Below are positions 31,301 to 42,703 of a stretch of 64,000 bases of DNA, one piece after another. The DNA is taken from positions 2,170,001 through 2,234,000 of the forward strand of contig JAPEHQ010000003.1 of assembly GCA_027405735.1 (NCBI GenBank). Reading direction: 5' to 3'. A program made the position numbers and the translations under genes. Numbering within the stretch: the first letter of the stretch is position 1; every line of letters starts with the position of its first letter. A model generated the notes under the pieces. That model saw only the letters and a list, made by a program, of their open reading frames with translations, did no database searches and had not been told where the DNA came from. This DNA comes from Mucor racemosus. Lineage: Eukaryota > Mucoromycota > Mucoromycetes > Mucorales > Mucoraceae.

Positions 31301-33982
31301 TGGCATTTGATATTTATCCGTACTGACGAGGATTTGGTTGAATAAACGAACATCAGCGACAATTCGAGGTTTATCGAAAGAATATACACCAGCAGAATTC
31401 TTTTTAGCAACGACTAAAAGTGGGTGATTCCATCCAGTATGACTAGGACTTCGTTCAATCACACCATCCTTCTGCCATTGATCAAGTTGTGCTAGTACTG
31501 CTTCTTTGTAGACGATTGGTACCGGATATGGAGCACGATAAGCAATTTTGTTAGGTATCGTTTCCAATTGGACAATAGCGCCTGGAAGGTTACAGTAAGT
31601 AGAAGCAAGATCAATGTTAGCATTTTCTTTCAATAAAGGTTCAATTTGTGCGTAAGCGAGATTTCGTTCAGTTGGGGATCCATAAGGATCGTTGTTGGGT
31701 TCAACATCGGGATCAATGGGTGAAGGAAGTTCAGGACCAGTGTATTCAAACCATGATGATGTGAGGCCTGTAATGCCAATATTCAATTGAGACATGATGT
31801 CTAGTCCAAGAAGTATTGGGCAATCGTTTGAGTCAGTGTAAAAGTCAAATATTTCAAATTTATGTTTAAAATTTCGTTTATTATAAAAGATATTTAAGTA
31901 ACATGAGCCTATTCTAGGTTTAGTTGTCGAAGTGTGTCCTAATTGAATATGCCCATCAGTGGATAGATCGATATGGATACCCAAAGATTTAGCAAATTGA
32001 GGAGCGCAAATAGAGAATGTACAACCAGTATCTAGTACACCATACACTTTGTAGGATTCTACGATTAAAGGTACGAGGAGTGAGTTAGATTTGTTAATAG
32101 GTAAATTTGAGAATTCGTTTAACTTACATTTGTGTGCTTCGGTTGCAACAACGACATCGACATCCATAGCATCGTCAGAAGCAGATGTAGATTGGGTTGT
32201 AGTAGCAGACGCAGAGTTAGCAGCAGTAGTAGTAGTAGTGTCACTAGTTGCACTAGGGGCAACTGTATTAGTAACAGCAGATGAAGGAGTACCAGGAGTA
32301 CTAGGAGCAGCATCAGTACCAGAGGTACCTTTGGCACCATCCAAAGCTTTGGATGACAATGTAGCAATGTAAGCAGCGTAGGCGTTACAGTCGCTAGTGT
32401 TGTGTGATTTACGCTTGTGGTAAACGCAAAACTTTGAACTCTTGGTACCAGTAACTTTGGCAGGAGACGAGGCACTAGTAGCAGCAGAAGCAGGTGTAAC
32501 AGTGGATGTTTTATCCTGTTTAACTGTGGCAGGTTTAGAATCACTGATACGCATCATTCCGAAACGACGTTCAGGAGTCTTGGGAGATTCACCAGTACGA
32601 GTTGCAGTGTTACATACGTGACCATAAACGTAATTGGGAGCACCACAATCACGACAAGATGGTCTAGTTGTCTTGAATGGGCGACCAGTAGTTTGAGGTG
32701 AGGAAGATGGAGTACTAGTGGAAGCAGCAGGCACTTGTTCAGCAAGCTTAGCAGCGTAAGCTTGACACTCAGAGGTATTATGGCCTTTGCTTTTGTGATA
32801 ATCACAAAATCTACCAGAGATACCAGCACTTTTCTTCATGTTAGGCTTGCTGATCTTGGATGCAGCTGCACCTTGAATTGGGATGGACGAATGAGAGTTG
32901 TCGACAGCAGAAGTAGAGGCCCATTTTGAAGCTTTGGTACCCTTTTCATGCTTAACTACTTCTTTACGGCTCATAGCAGCAGCCGCTTCAGAAGGAGTCA
33001 TAGACGCCAACAAATCTCTTGCAGTGCGAATAATGAAATCGACACTGACATCACCATGGGCTTCTTTGCTTTGGCGAACGATGTTAACTTGACTGCGCAG
33101 AGGTTGAGGTAAAGCCAACATAAATCGAGACACCAGCAAAAAAGGAGGAGGCACTTGATCAAAAGCACGACGACGAAGATCATTGAACCTGTCAACAAAT
33201 GAATCGAGAGTTTCCTCAGGATTTAACGAGATGTCGACAAGATCTGACGTACACTTTTGACGATCGTCAAGAACACTTAAGCCATATCTAGCCTTGAATG
33301 AAGCCTTGAATTCGGCCCACGTAGGTTGTTTAGAGTTGGCTACGAATGATTGGTACCATGTTCTTTGAGTAGGACTCAACATAGGAGGAACAAGGCGGCC
33401 AAATTCGGCATCAAAGTCAAGATTATAAGCGAACATTACATCTTGGAACTTTGTCAAGCAAGCGTCGACGTCGACAAAGATAGTGTTTCTTTCATCGAAT
33501 ACAGAGCCTTCCCATTGGAAATGAGGCAAGTTGTTAGGACAAACAACTTTTGATGCAGGAACAGATCTGGGACTCGTAGATTGTACGTTACTGGTGGCAT
33601 TGGATGCACGCAGATGATTGAGTAAATCAATACTAGTACGAATCGTAGTCGAAAGATCTTGAAGTTCACGAACAGCAATCTGACGAGCTTCACCATGAAG
33701 GGATGATACCTTAGCGGAGGCAAGGGTAGCATCAATGGTTAATTGATTAATAGTTCGATGAAGTTGCAGTAATTGACCAGGGTTGGAAATACTGGCAACT
33801 GAAGACATCGTATCAGAATCAACGTCCATGTCAGATGCACCAATGTCTGATTGGGAATTGACCCCAGTAGCACAGGTATCACTTTCAGTAGCAGGAGGAG
33901 CAGAGGAATTGAGAGAATCATTTGGGATAGCAACCAAAGGAGATTCGGAGAGAGCAGGAGTAGATTGTTGTTGATGGACCAT
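28385..33982 (-). CDS. Gag-Pol polyprotein, chromovirus (unit 2)
   Basis: A second complete 1865-aa polyprotein with the same domain order as unit 1: Gag, two CX2HX4HX4C knuckles, DTG protease, YVDD reverse transcriptase, RNase H, DDE integrase, chromodomain. By eye the only difference is N instead of D at residue 1842, outside the conserved domains (one base, 28459 versus 19418). The frame is intact. Its 5' LTR is 34030-34558 and its 3' LTR 27511-28039, so this unit also has everything needed in cis. Confidence 0.95.
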   Translation of the reverse strand: MVHQQQSTPALSESPLVAIPNDSLNSSAPPATESDTCATGVNSQSDIGASDMDVDSDTMSSVASISNPGQLLQLHRTINQLTIDATLASAKVSSLHGEARQIAVRELQDLSTTIRTSIDLLNHLRASNATSNVQSTSPRSVPASKVVCPNNLPHFQWEGSVFDERNTIFVDVDACLTKFQDVMFAYNLDFDAEFGRLVPPMLSPTQRTWYQSFVANSKQPTWAEFKASFKARYGLSVLDDRQKCTSDLVDISLNPEETLDSFVDRFNDLRRRAFDQVPPPFLLVSRFMLALPQPLRSQVNIVRQSKEAHGDVSVDFIIRTARDLLASMTPSEAAAAMSRKEVVKHEKGTKASKWASTSAVDNSHSSIPIQGAAASKISKPNMKKSAGISGRFCDYHKSKGHNTSECQAYAAKLAEQVPAASTSTPSSSPQTTGRPFKTTRPSCRDCGAPNYVYGHVCNTATRTGESPKTPERRFGMMRISDSKPATVKQDKTSTVTPASAATSASSPAKVTGTKSSKFCVYHKRKSHNTSDCNAYAAYIATLSSKALDGAKGTSGTDAAPSTPGTPSSAVTNTVAPSATSDTTTTTAANSASATTTQSTSASDDAMDVDVVVATEAHKCKLNEFSNLPINKSNSLLVPLIVESYKVYGVLDTGCTFSICAPQFAKSLGIHIDLSTDGHIQLGHTSTTKPRIGSCYLNIFYNKRNFKHKFEIFDFYTDSNDCPILLGLDIMSQLNIGITGLTSSWFEYTGPELPSPIDPDVEPNNDPYGSPTERNLAYAQIEPLLKENANIDLASTYCNLPGAIVQLETIPNKIAYRAPYPVPIVYKEAVLAQLDQWQKDGVIERSPSHTGWNHPLLVVAKKNSAGVYSFDKPRIVADVRLFNQILVSTDKYQMPRIDDIHQRFSAAKIISSIDVKSFFTSFLVDRRFRFKLSFSCPFTNQQYMWRKVCFGISFIGNLTSRCLSNLFSDMREHVCLYVDDIGVLSFNDSLEEHTQLLAEVIRRLTNANLQINPDKIVFAQRSVHVLGWSIIHNRLVPDSRKLTNFHTWPLPKTGKDIMRYLGFTNYFRSAIPGYGTLAAPLNELRNHKSLASIWNDTHTTAFYNLQKALASSTALSPIDFRYKVNVATDASATAVGGIIYQIKDNTVHYITMASRKLSKSEMAYSTTKRELLAIVYMFTKFHKWLFGIPFILHTDHRSLVWLQTQSTPNMMLLTWYEVIFFHYTYDIIHIPGSRNILPDALSRLFPTDTPDDNKLEGGNLYNNTSIFVKEKRRNHKPGDTDLLTQTNNRDSSLLKPKKQNNTLFKKRFKKSNFKYSSFPTKHDINYHTPVNNDIDVFDASTYNAISSSKSNDHNDNSLTNNNSPSIKNSDTLPHNHNILISRAMKYADYMTPPESERIELILKVHLLGHVGINAIEKILHNDYAVHWTHMRDDITRVLKDCHACQSHGIFSVGYHPPRSVLPDNVFDHIAVDLGDFATTSTSGNNYILVIVDYFSRFTILRALPDKSPVTVARSLLSVCSLFGWPARITSDNANEFVGTFIREFLELSGLDRLTSLPYTPTGNSLVESFMGVSKRAIIKSLTHDAAEPESWDLYLDVIQYAMNIQYARLHKSQPFSVMFNRAPNLFKDYSNSPAPAIDINNANTEIIDKRLKYVKEIVIPAIHKRIQETQLKDHATFERTHKIVYDKYPINSKVMIVNPLRTSKLSPRWLGPYLIKNYTRHGSYVLADLTGELLSRDVATQHIRVIDSSDNHLTHGFKDRHYEVQAIVNHRIDKDTGEMFYRTNWVGYQKSDDTWQRESDFDSKKPIRDYWARINPTIGAPLPNTVNKRKLNRRRKHAGPTVNRRHPNKKPNSKATNQEMLSPQQA

Positions 33983-34029
33983 ATTGATAAACGATAGCGA
34001 GGACAGGAATTAAATTTGATTAAAAAAAA

Positions 34030-34558
34030 TGTCGTATATTTTCAGGATTGATAAATAATACTTAAAAAAGAATACAATTATAAAAGAATGAGTAATTAAT
34101 CAGTTCTTCAACTGTATAATAAAAACAAGATATCGTTTATTTAGATGTAAAAGTATGGCCTTTTATATTGATTAGACATTGAGATCCTGAGATGTAATTT
34201 AAGGCACTATTGAACTATTGGATCTGTTTGATAGTAATCTATGGATTGAAATGGATCAATCATAATTTAACCGTTCTTGCAGAGCTTGTGAGTTGTCCTG
34301 TTTCAATACTGCGCTAAATATGCTTGGATGTTGATTTGATAACTACTTGATTGGTTAACTGCTGGGATGAAATAATGTGGTGTCATAATTGAGGTCCAAG
34401 CGTTCTTGGTAATTACTGGATTAAACTTGGTACGCTAGGAGTTTCTTATATCCGATATCAAGACTTGCACTTCAATACATGTCGTAGTCAATAGATTGTA
34501 AGATGTATTGATACTGTAGAAGGTGATAATGTATGATACTAGTAGGTGGAATACAACA
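34030..34558 (-). repeat. Chromovirus LTR 4
   Basis: 529 bp; the 5' LTR of the rightmost unit and the promoter end of the whole array. It is directly followed by the GACGC duplication. Confidence 0.9.
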
Positions 34559-34563
34559 GACGC
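34559..34563. repeat. Target-site duplication GACGC, right
   Basis: Exact match to 18465-18469; none of the inner LTR borders has it. Confidence 0.85.
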
Positions 34564-37029
34564 AAAACAGTGTGTCATTTTTATATGTATGTGTTTATTA
34601 TAGAACATATTGTTGATGGTGGTTTTTCAATGATTGAAAAGCTCACATGCGCATTTATTAATCAGATGTTTGTTTACCGAGCCCATGAGAATGTCTCCTT
34701 TTAGTTAATATTTATTTACTAATGGGCCAATAAACCTTTCCCTCTGTATAAAGCCTTAAACGTTAATAGAAATGTGGGTAATTTCGAACCAAAATGTCCA
34801 ACGTTCTGAAAGGTTTGAACCTGTTTTTCTCGAAACTTTTGGTGGTAAAATTGGCTAAAATTAGTTTTGTTGAATAGCAAATTGATTAAAAAATTGAACG
34901 GTTCTACTCTTGGTTTCTGCTATATGGGTGGTTCTGATGTAAAGTAAAGAAAATAGTAAAATAAACAATGATACAGGAGTGCTTCATTAGGTACCTCGCT
35001 ACAAAAAAGTATAAACAAGAGGTATTTTGAATGTATTATTCCCTCCCCTTTTTTCTCTTCAATATTCAAGGATATATTGCAGGGAAAGCATATGTAAGTG
35101 CTCTATACACATTTCATTTTTCTATTCCTTGAAATAACATTTTTTGTTCATTGTAAATAATATAAGTTTTACATCTTTTGGCTATCGTTCACTAATGCTT
35201 CTGCAAGGACTAACTGCTACGGCTAGCTTTCTACCGCTACTGCATTGCATATCTGATGGTTCTTTTTCTTTTTCTGGTGAAGTATTATTGCATTGTAACT
35301 TTGACCTCGGTTAGTGCATCCTTGGATGAAACTCGCGAACTATGGGTGGTAAAAACCTGGTAACGGGGAAGTAACGCGGCAATAATCTGTGTATTTAACT
35401 AATACTTTGTCTGGGGGCTTTACGAAAACTGCCAGGACAATATAACAGTGTGAACAGCCATAGATTATAACGTAGGTAATAGTTCACGTCCATGTATTCC
35501 ATTGTTATTTGTGGTGATTAAATCCATAACCTGAGATTATGGTCGGCTTTAAAAACAGATATTGCACAGTCAAATCATGCATGCCCTTGTAGAGGTATGC
35601 GTGGACTATACACTGTCCGCGGTTAGTTGAGGGGATCAATGTTTACACTTTCACTATGGGTAATATTATTTTTCTGGAAATAATTCAAGCATCAAGATAT
35701 CCAATTCTGAGTAGTCGTTTCCATATGCTGTCTCAAGTGTATCAAGCCTGAAACCTAAACAAGAGGGAATCTACTGCACTGACATTACAAGATAAAGTCT
35801 AAATCTAATACAAGAAGAAGGTCTTTTCTATACTCTACAGTAATTGTCAAGTCTAAATCTAGTACTACAAAAACGCTTTTTAGTATCTGGCTCTTCAAAT
35901 CAAAATAGAACTATTATCATCCGATGCAAGTATGCAGTATTCGATCAAGTCTGAATCGAAGACGGCACAAGCAACTTGAAATACTAATGATGGTCTCTAT
36001 AATGGATGGTCCTTTTAATAAAAACAAAATACATCTCGTATTGTTTGAACAAACAGCCCTTTCTTTTTGCCAATTACTAAATCTTACCTGAATCTGTCTC
36101 GAATTATTGGGGTATTGCTATATTATAAAGAGAATTAAATGCATTCTATATAAGTAATTTTGAATGCATATTATTAATATAGTGTATATCACATTTTATT
36201 GCCTCATTTTAATACAAGTTGTATTAATAAAAGGTTATCCCCTCTTTTGTTTCTAATGAATTACTTTTGCTGATATATATATTTAGCGACGGCTTCTTGA
36301 CCCCTTTTACAGTATATGTAACGACATTGAAAGCAAAAAAAAAATCAAAATTATTATCATACTACTCTAATATGTTAGAGAGCACTTTAAACAAGCGGAT
36401 GTCATTAGTTAAAAATCAACATCATGCCTTGAATTTTTGCTCAGTATACTGTTGGGAAAATTCGGTTTCAAGAAGCGTTTAAAAGACAAAATCAAAACTT
36501 TGAATAATTTTATATATCATGGTGAGTGCTAAATTTAAAGATGCCTACAACAGAATCCGAGTTGGGGATCATGTCAGGTACACAGTGGTGGTTATACTTT
36601 CGACGTTATAAATAAAAAAAGAAAAGAATCCTTATTTCATACAAATCAACCCCATTATCATTATATTATACAAATGTGAATTAATCTCCTTTCATTTCAT
36701 TCTGAAACAAATTTCGTTGTTATATGTATCTCCTTGATAAGTGGCAGCTTTTTGGAATATACCTCCTACATTCTTCTTTTGTTGAGATCTCATAAACAAA
36801 CTGTTTTGTATTTCATAGAATACATTTATGCAATTAATTTTGAAATTCCATTTTCAAATTTGTAGCTAAATTTAAATCACAAAGTATTTAGTAGTATCTC
36901 ATTGTGCTTTACTGGTATCTCTTATGAAGCAAATCATCAATAAAAGTTACACGGCTAAATTATGAAATGGTAATTTTAATATGCTTGTTCCCGATAAAAT
37001 TAGCAATTTCTTAGCTGTAATTGGTTATT
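34564..37029. other. Intergenic DNA right of the array
   Basis: Slightly less AT-rich around 35150-35650, but all frames are short and I see no splice-consistent gene, tRNA or repeat. A 71-codon + strand frame at 36267 is unrecognisable. Confidence 0.4.
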
Positions 37030-38715
37030 CTCAAAGCCCAAGTAAACAGTATTATGTCTTTTTCAAACTGTATTTTGTACTGCCTCAGATTTATTCAAAT
37101 TTACAGCTTTATTTGTACTATTTTGCTTTATTGTAAGCGTATTTTTGATGGAGTAACAATACATCATGTAGAAATCTTTAAAAATCAGCTAAATGACTAA
37201 TCATTTTTATTAATTAAAAATTGAAACATGAAGACTCTTGTAGGTCTTCATTCTTAAAATACAAAATGTGCAGCATTTTTTTGTTTATTTGCATTATTTT
37301 ACTGAATTCTAGCTACAATTTTGATCGAGCAATGATGCATTATTTCCAAATTTATAAAAATTGACTAAATGACTAATGATTTTAATCACTCCAAAATGAA
37401 ACATTAAAACATTTGCATTTCTGTTTTTTTTGGTACTGCAATGTGCGCAACATTCGCCGTTTTCATTTTCACCTTTTCCCTTAATTGTAGCTGCATTTTT
37501 CATGGAGTAATGACAGATATACTATCGAAAAACATCCTCACAAAATGGTTCAAATGACGGGAGCCACTAATATTGCTTGGAATTTGAAAGAGCGTCCATT
37601 TTTGCTGGGCTATAAATCGGCCAATCATATGGTTCTATCAAAATCTCGAAAAAAATTTAATGTCTTGTTTCAAAAATCAACACTCTCGGACTTTAAATGA
37701 AATTGCACGCTTTAAGCTGTAGTTTATTTTTAAGCTCTAAATGTGCAAAATACTGGAAATTAGGAAATGTTTCCAACGTTTGACAAAAAACTGTATAGTT
37801 ACCGTCACCTGTCTACTAAATGTTTCTTGTAGCCCACCCAATTCTAAATCGATTTATGATTTCAAATAAAAAAATTTGCTCTCAAATTGTTTCATAGATA
37901 CAGATTTTTTGTGCACCACAGCTTTGGATTTAAGTTAGTTATCTTTTATGAAACCTTCATTTATCAATAACTCCATGAAAAATTGATATTTTTTGAAGAT
38001 TTAAAAATCATCTAGTAGATAAAGTGGCGTAAAATGTGTTTGACTATTTCCTGTAAATTATTTGCAGGTCGATTCATTTAGGGAACAAAGGTTTTCCAGT
38101 TTCTGGTATTTTTCTAGTATTCATTTGCTTACAGTTCCTTAAATTAATATTTGAAATCTGAATTTTTTTAAAAAAATAAATGTAAAGAGTAAAGCACAGT
38201 GTGCTGCAACTTTGATTATGCATAAACAGGATGTTTATTTATTAATTTCGGTAATTGTCGTTGCCATATACAGTATACTGATTTTGATTGTTTTAGCACT
38301 ATTTCTAATTCTAAAATGATCTTCTTCCGAGTCATAAAATCTACTAGAAAAACTGGGCGCTTGATTTCTATGATTACCCAGCAAATCAATAGAATCCTAA
38401 AATTAAATCGCTGAATACTGTTACAGCTCTACTAGTATACATTTTGAAACTTACAACCCATTTGGATCATAATATTCATTGATTTCAAGCATTTTTCCAA
38501 TTACTAAATTACTTTCAAGCAGAAGAAAAGGCTTTTTTTTTCAAAATCGTGTCCAAAAATCCTTCGAAAACAGCTTTTATCTAACGAAAACAAGATATGC
38601 TTTTCATACAGTTACTCACAAAATTGTCCGAATATTTTGCATTTTTGGCTTTTAGGCCAATTATCTCGCTAAATTTGTGTGTAATATTACTTTAAAAACA
38701 CATAGTTAGAGCGAG
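37030..38715. repeat. Dispersed repeat R2, copy 2
   Basis: Direct-orientation partner of 1940-3622. This copy keeps the right end (ttagagcgagggac) that copy A of the CACTA-ended element removed from copy 1. The higher identity of the right 1.2 kb than of the left 0.5 kb suggests either gene conversion or two joined repeats. Confidence 0.75.
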
Positions 38716-38958
38716 GGACGTCTCTTACAGTACGTCTAAAGACTTTACGCTTCTACTAAATAACGTTTTCATTTCATACAGCCTGTGATACTGCTTGAAT
38801 TCAGTGGGTGCATTCGGACAGTTATGAGGTAAATTCTCAGAAAATACAAAATGGCGCAATACCGAACCACAAATTAGATTATATAGCCAAAGTTTGTTTA
38901 TAAGCGCAAGTATGCCTGCGCAATCAGAATTTTCTAATAAACTGAACTTACAATATCT

Positions 38959-39104
38959 CACTATGAAGAAAGAATTTCTAAATTCTCTTAATTGTGCCAC
39001 ATTAGGGAAAATAAGAAAATCTTCACTGTTTTTATTTTGAATTTCTTCTTAATATGGCACAATTAAGAGAATTAAGAAAATCAAGAGATTTTTTCTTCAT
39101 AGTC
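38959..39104. mobile_element. MITE, CACTATG-ended family, copy 3
   Basis: About 146 bp from CACTATGAAGAAAGAA to ...TTTTTTCTTCATAGT, with inner arms aattctcttaattgtgcc and its complement, as in copies 1 and 2. The last base of the right end has changed or been lost. Confidence 0.7.
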
Positions 39105-40040
39105 TGGCGTGCAATGTTATTAAAAGGGATTGTCTAATCTCAAATTCATCTAATTCAACTGGTGACGCTAAATTAGCATTAAATTAGTTGTGTTGACTCG
39201 CAATAAAGTCAGGCGTTTTATCAAGTACTACGTTGGCGTTCAATCTATTTCAGTTAAATTGAACAAATAGGGATATGATTCATGCAGAGATCTATTGTAT
39301 GAATGTAAGAGAGATCTCAGATCTATGAACATAAAAAAATGGACCAAATTATGATGTTTCGCCGACCTGTTGTACGAGATTTTTTTGTGGCTATATCTGG
39401 TGGCTCAGTGTCATATAGGCATTTACAGTAATTGTCAAATGTTTTGGATCAAGATAAAGTTGGTTGATTAATATAACGGATACTACATGCAATGTCATTT
39501 ACTGAATGGGTGAATATAAATGTAGAAAGCAAAGCTTATTTTTGAATGAATGTATTAATTATTCTGATTAACATTAACAGGTTCAAAAATTATAGTTAAG
39601 TACAATCATTGCTACTAAATCACATAATTTGATATGCATGCAGAAACTTCTTGAAGCATTTATTCGTTTTTTTTTGGCAATGCTGACAAATCATTGTTCA
39701 ATATGACTGAATATTAATGAATCTGAGAAAATACAACTAGTAAAAAAAAACTAGTACCCAATGTACATCGAGGTCAAGATTGATAAAAGGTGGTGTATTC
39801 ATTGTTTCATAGAAATCGCAACATTTTGATGGATAGAAATTATAGGACTAAGATGTTGAGTTCGCGTCAGGATTTTTAAAAGGGTTTAAAAGCATACTTC
39901 ATCAAACGTACTTAGATTTTAAATACTCACCATATGCTATTAGAATCATCTTAATTTTTATATTATTGCTGTATAATTAAAAATCAAGCTTTTCATAGCT
40001 TATAACAATGACGATGGGATATTTCTGATTTTAGATTGAC

Positions 40041-40735
40041 ATTCATCATATGGCCGGCTGATGATACGTTTAATACTACTGTAGATAGAACCAGTCAATT
40101 TAATTGATGGAATTGAATGGAAATACCAAAGAGCCATTTATAAGTACTTAAGTTGGTTCTGGTAAAGGATTAAATTGTTGTATTTGCATATATAGATGTA
40201 ACTTAAATCGTAGTTTAAATATGACAATAAACTATGTCTTAACATATTTAGCATATGTGTCATATAAACACTGCAAATGATTACCCTGATAATCACATAG
40301 GCTAAGTTCTGATAATCTAGACTTACAATAAAAGATAGAAAGTAAAGAATATTAATAATTAGTGTTGCCAAGAGCAACTAAAGACTTTAGACTGACCATC
40401 TATATCTGAATATAATTACATTAGCATAAGTGAGGATTGACACTAAATTTTAGTATGAGAACACTGTTCTAGACAGGTGTGTAAGCAATCCTTAAATCAA
40501 ATATAAATAGCAGTAGACATTCACCCTTCATTTGATTTCCCCATCTCGTTTTATATTTAATAAAGATTGACCAATTCTCACGTACTTATCTTTCTTTATT
40601 ACATACATTTACAACATAAATAATACATTGGCTTGGGACAAAGAGGGTAAACAGGCGGCAATAGGTTCCAGTGATGGTCATGTTTATGTTTATGATATTG
40701 GAGAGATAAGACTAAAACTCAATATAAATTATCTC
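40041..40735 (+). pseudogene. Captured dynein intermediate chain fragment (copy C)
   Basis: Same WD40-tail fragment as in copies A and B, here in + orientation (LAWDKEGKQAAIGSSDGHVY near 40630-40700). It is split in its middle by the solo LTR, so its two halves are 441 bp further apart than in the other copies. Confidence 0.55.
40176..40616 (+). mobile_element. Solo LTR
   Basis: 441 bp beginning TGTTGTATTTG and ending TTTACAACA, flanked by the 5-bp duplication TAAAT (40171-40175 and 40617-40621). A TATA-like aaatataaatag near 40500 and AATAAA near 40558 fit an LTR promoter and polyadenylation signal in + orientation. The uninterrupted paralogous sequence is in copy A. It shares only its first bases with the chromovirus LTR, so it is another family. 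Confidence 0.85.
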
Positions 40736-42703
40736 TAACGCATTAATTATAACGTAAGTCTATATTATCATCAAATAAACTACCATACAATATTAACATG
40801 TATAAACATTTACAGTAATAAGCTTGAATCAAGTGGGTACATCATCGTAAATTCTTGAAAAATTTTTCAAGTATTATAAAATCACTTATTTTTAAGACTT
40901 GCAAGGCTTATAAGCGGAATATTAATTTAGAAAATTATTTTTGTCCAGATCATCAATTTTGACATTTTTTAATTTTTTTTTTTGGTTTTGCAAATCTAGA
41001 GTTAATTATACTACCAATTATAAAAACAAAAAATATACACATATGTAGAATTTAGCGCTCTATTTGCTCTATCAAAAATAATGAACATTTTTATTGCAAA
41101 ATATAACATGAAAATCCTTTAATCAAAAAACCGTTTTTGGGCCAAAAGTACAAATTTTTATTACTTAACATTTAATATTAAGCTTTTATAAAATGTGTAT
41201 TACTCATGGCTACAATTTTCTCTCACAATGTAGTATATTTAAACGTTGATTTTGATATCAAAACTTGATTTTTCTATTTTTTGATCAAAATCATGAGTGT
41301 TGGTAAGGATGAAATGAGCGCCGAAAATGTCCGCTACAAAAACTGAATTTTCAGACCGTATGTGCTTAGATATAAAAAAAGTTAAAAAAAAGAAACGCTT
41401 TTTTATTTAAAACTTAGATATACCGTAATATAAGATATTTAGCTGTTCAATCTTGCTATGCTCAATTACGGCGTTGCTCTACGAGCTCGCCTTTGCAATT
41501 TTTTAATGAATGTATGATATAACAGCAGATGATTTTTCTGATAGAAAAATGTATGTTTCTATGATGACAGCAGATATTGTCTATTTTGTTTAGTCTATGA
41601 TCGATTCGCTGTAGGAATGCTGCTTTTATATTGTATGAAATGTGCAATTTAGCAGGATTTTAATTGCGCTACATAATATAAAGCCTTGAAAACCCTTTCT
41701 ACGTGTGTTGTTTCTCTCTTTTTGTTTTCATATTCCACAGATATTATTCACTGTTTGATAAGGCATATCAGACTATCAAGCTGGCATTCTTTTCTGTTAT
41801 CTAAATACACATTCTAACATGAGGGACTAATGTTTTCAATATAGGTAGCAGCCGTTATATTAGAGACTGATATTTTCATTTAACCGCACTATAAAATCAA
41901 ATATCATTATTTACTGCTGTATTGTTGTACGTATCTCGTGAATACCAGATCAAATCAAAGGCAACATGATATTTATATCTACTCAATAAAAAGCTAGAAC
42001 TGGCTACAAACCCACGAAATGTTCCAGAAAATGATGAAATTTCAAATGATATAGAAACAAAAAAAAAGAATAATCTAATGTCTTCTTGTATAGTAATCAT
42101 AGTTTTGATCGCAGCTATACTTGAGAACAAATTTTTTTACAGCTGGCCATTGTAAACTAAAATGGTAAGTTTATAGAAGATTAATTTGGTTAAACCTTAT
42201 GAGTCATAAAGTAACATCTATAATCTTAGATATCGCGTGCATATAAATTTAAGCAATATGTGTTATTTAAGTTTATGCTCGTTCAAAAACCATTGTTGCT
42301 GCAAATATTGCAGCTACAAACATATTTACAAATGGTGATAATCGTAAATATATTGGCCCTTGTTGCATGTACTACACTATCATATCAACAACTCATTAAA
42401 CTGTATTGCCTATACATAGTCAATATTAATAAAAGCAAATGTAGGTTAAAAACCCATTCCAGTAAAAAATGCACTGGAATTTTGCGAACGGCACGATGCT
42501 CATATACAAACCAATTTGTGCCCATACGATCAGCTCATTATGCTCATGGTCAGATTTTTTTTCTTATTCACAAATAGGAATAATGATATGCTGATGGGCA
42601 ATTCTACTATTATGCACACATAGGATTAATGATTAATGCCACGCACACGGCCAGAATCTATAATCCTGCACATACTGGCTTTTAGTTGTGCTCGTGTGCA
42701 GTT

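Larger units (their letters stand above)
18470..34558 (-). mobile_element. Ty3/gypsy chromovirus array (four LTRs, one target site)
   Basis: Order on the + strand: LTR 18470-18998, complete internal region 18999-24988 (5990 bp), LTR 24989-25516, deleted internal region 25517-27510 (1994 bp), LTR 27511-28039, complete internal region 28040-34029 (5990 bp), LTR 34030-34558. All parts are transcribed leftwards. Only the outer edges carry the GACGC duplication, so the whole array occupies one target site. It presumably grew by LTR-LTR exchange or multimeric cDNA insertion. A single unit is about 7.05 kb. The near-identity of LTRs and ORFs indicates very recent activity. Confidence 0.9.
39108..42703 (-). 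mobile_element. CACTA-ended dispersed element, copy C (inverted)
   Basis: Matches copies A and B in reverse orientation: 39120-39420 corresponds to B 17400-16900, the dynein-like fragment to B 16255-16037, 40850-41370 to B 15900-15375, and 42640 to the subterminal left region of A near 3800. It is interrupted by a solo LTR (40176-40616). Its left terminus is truncated where copy D begins. Confidence 0.65.
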
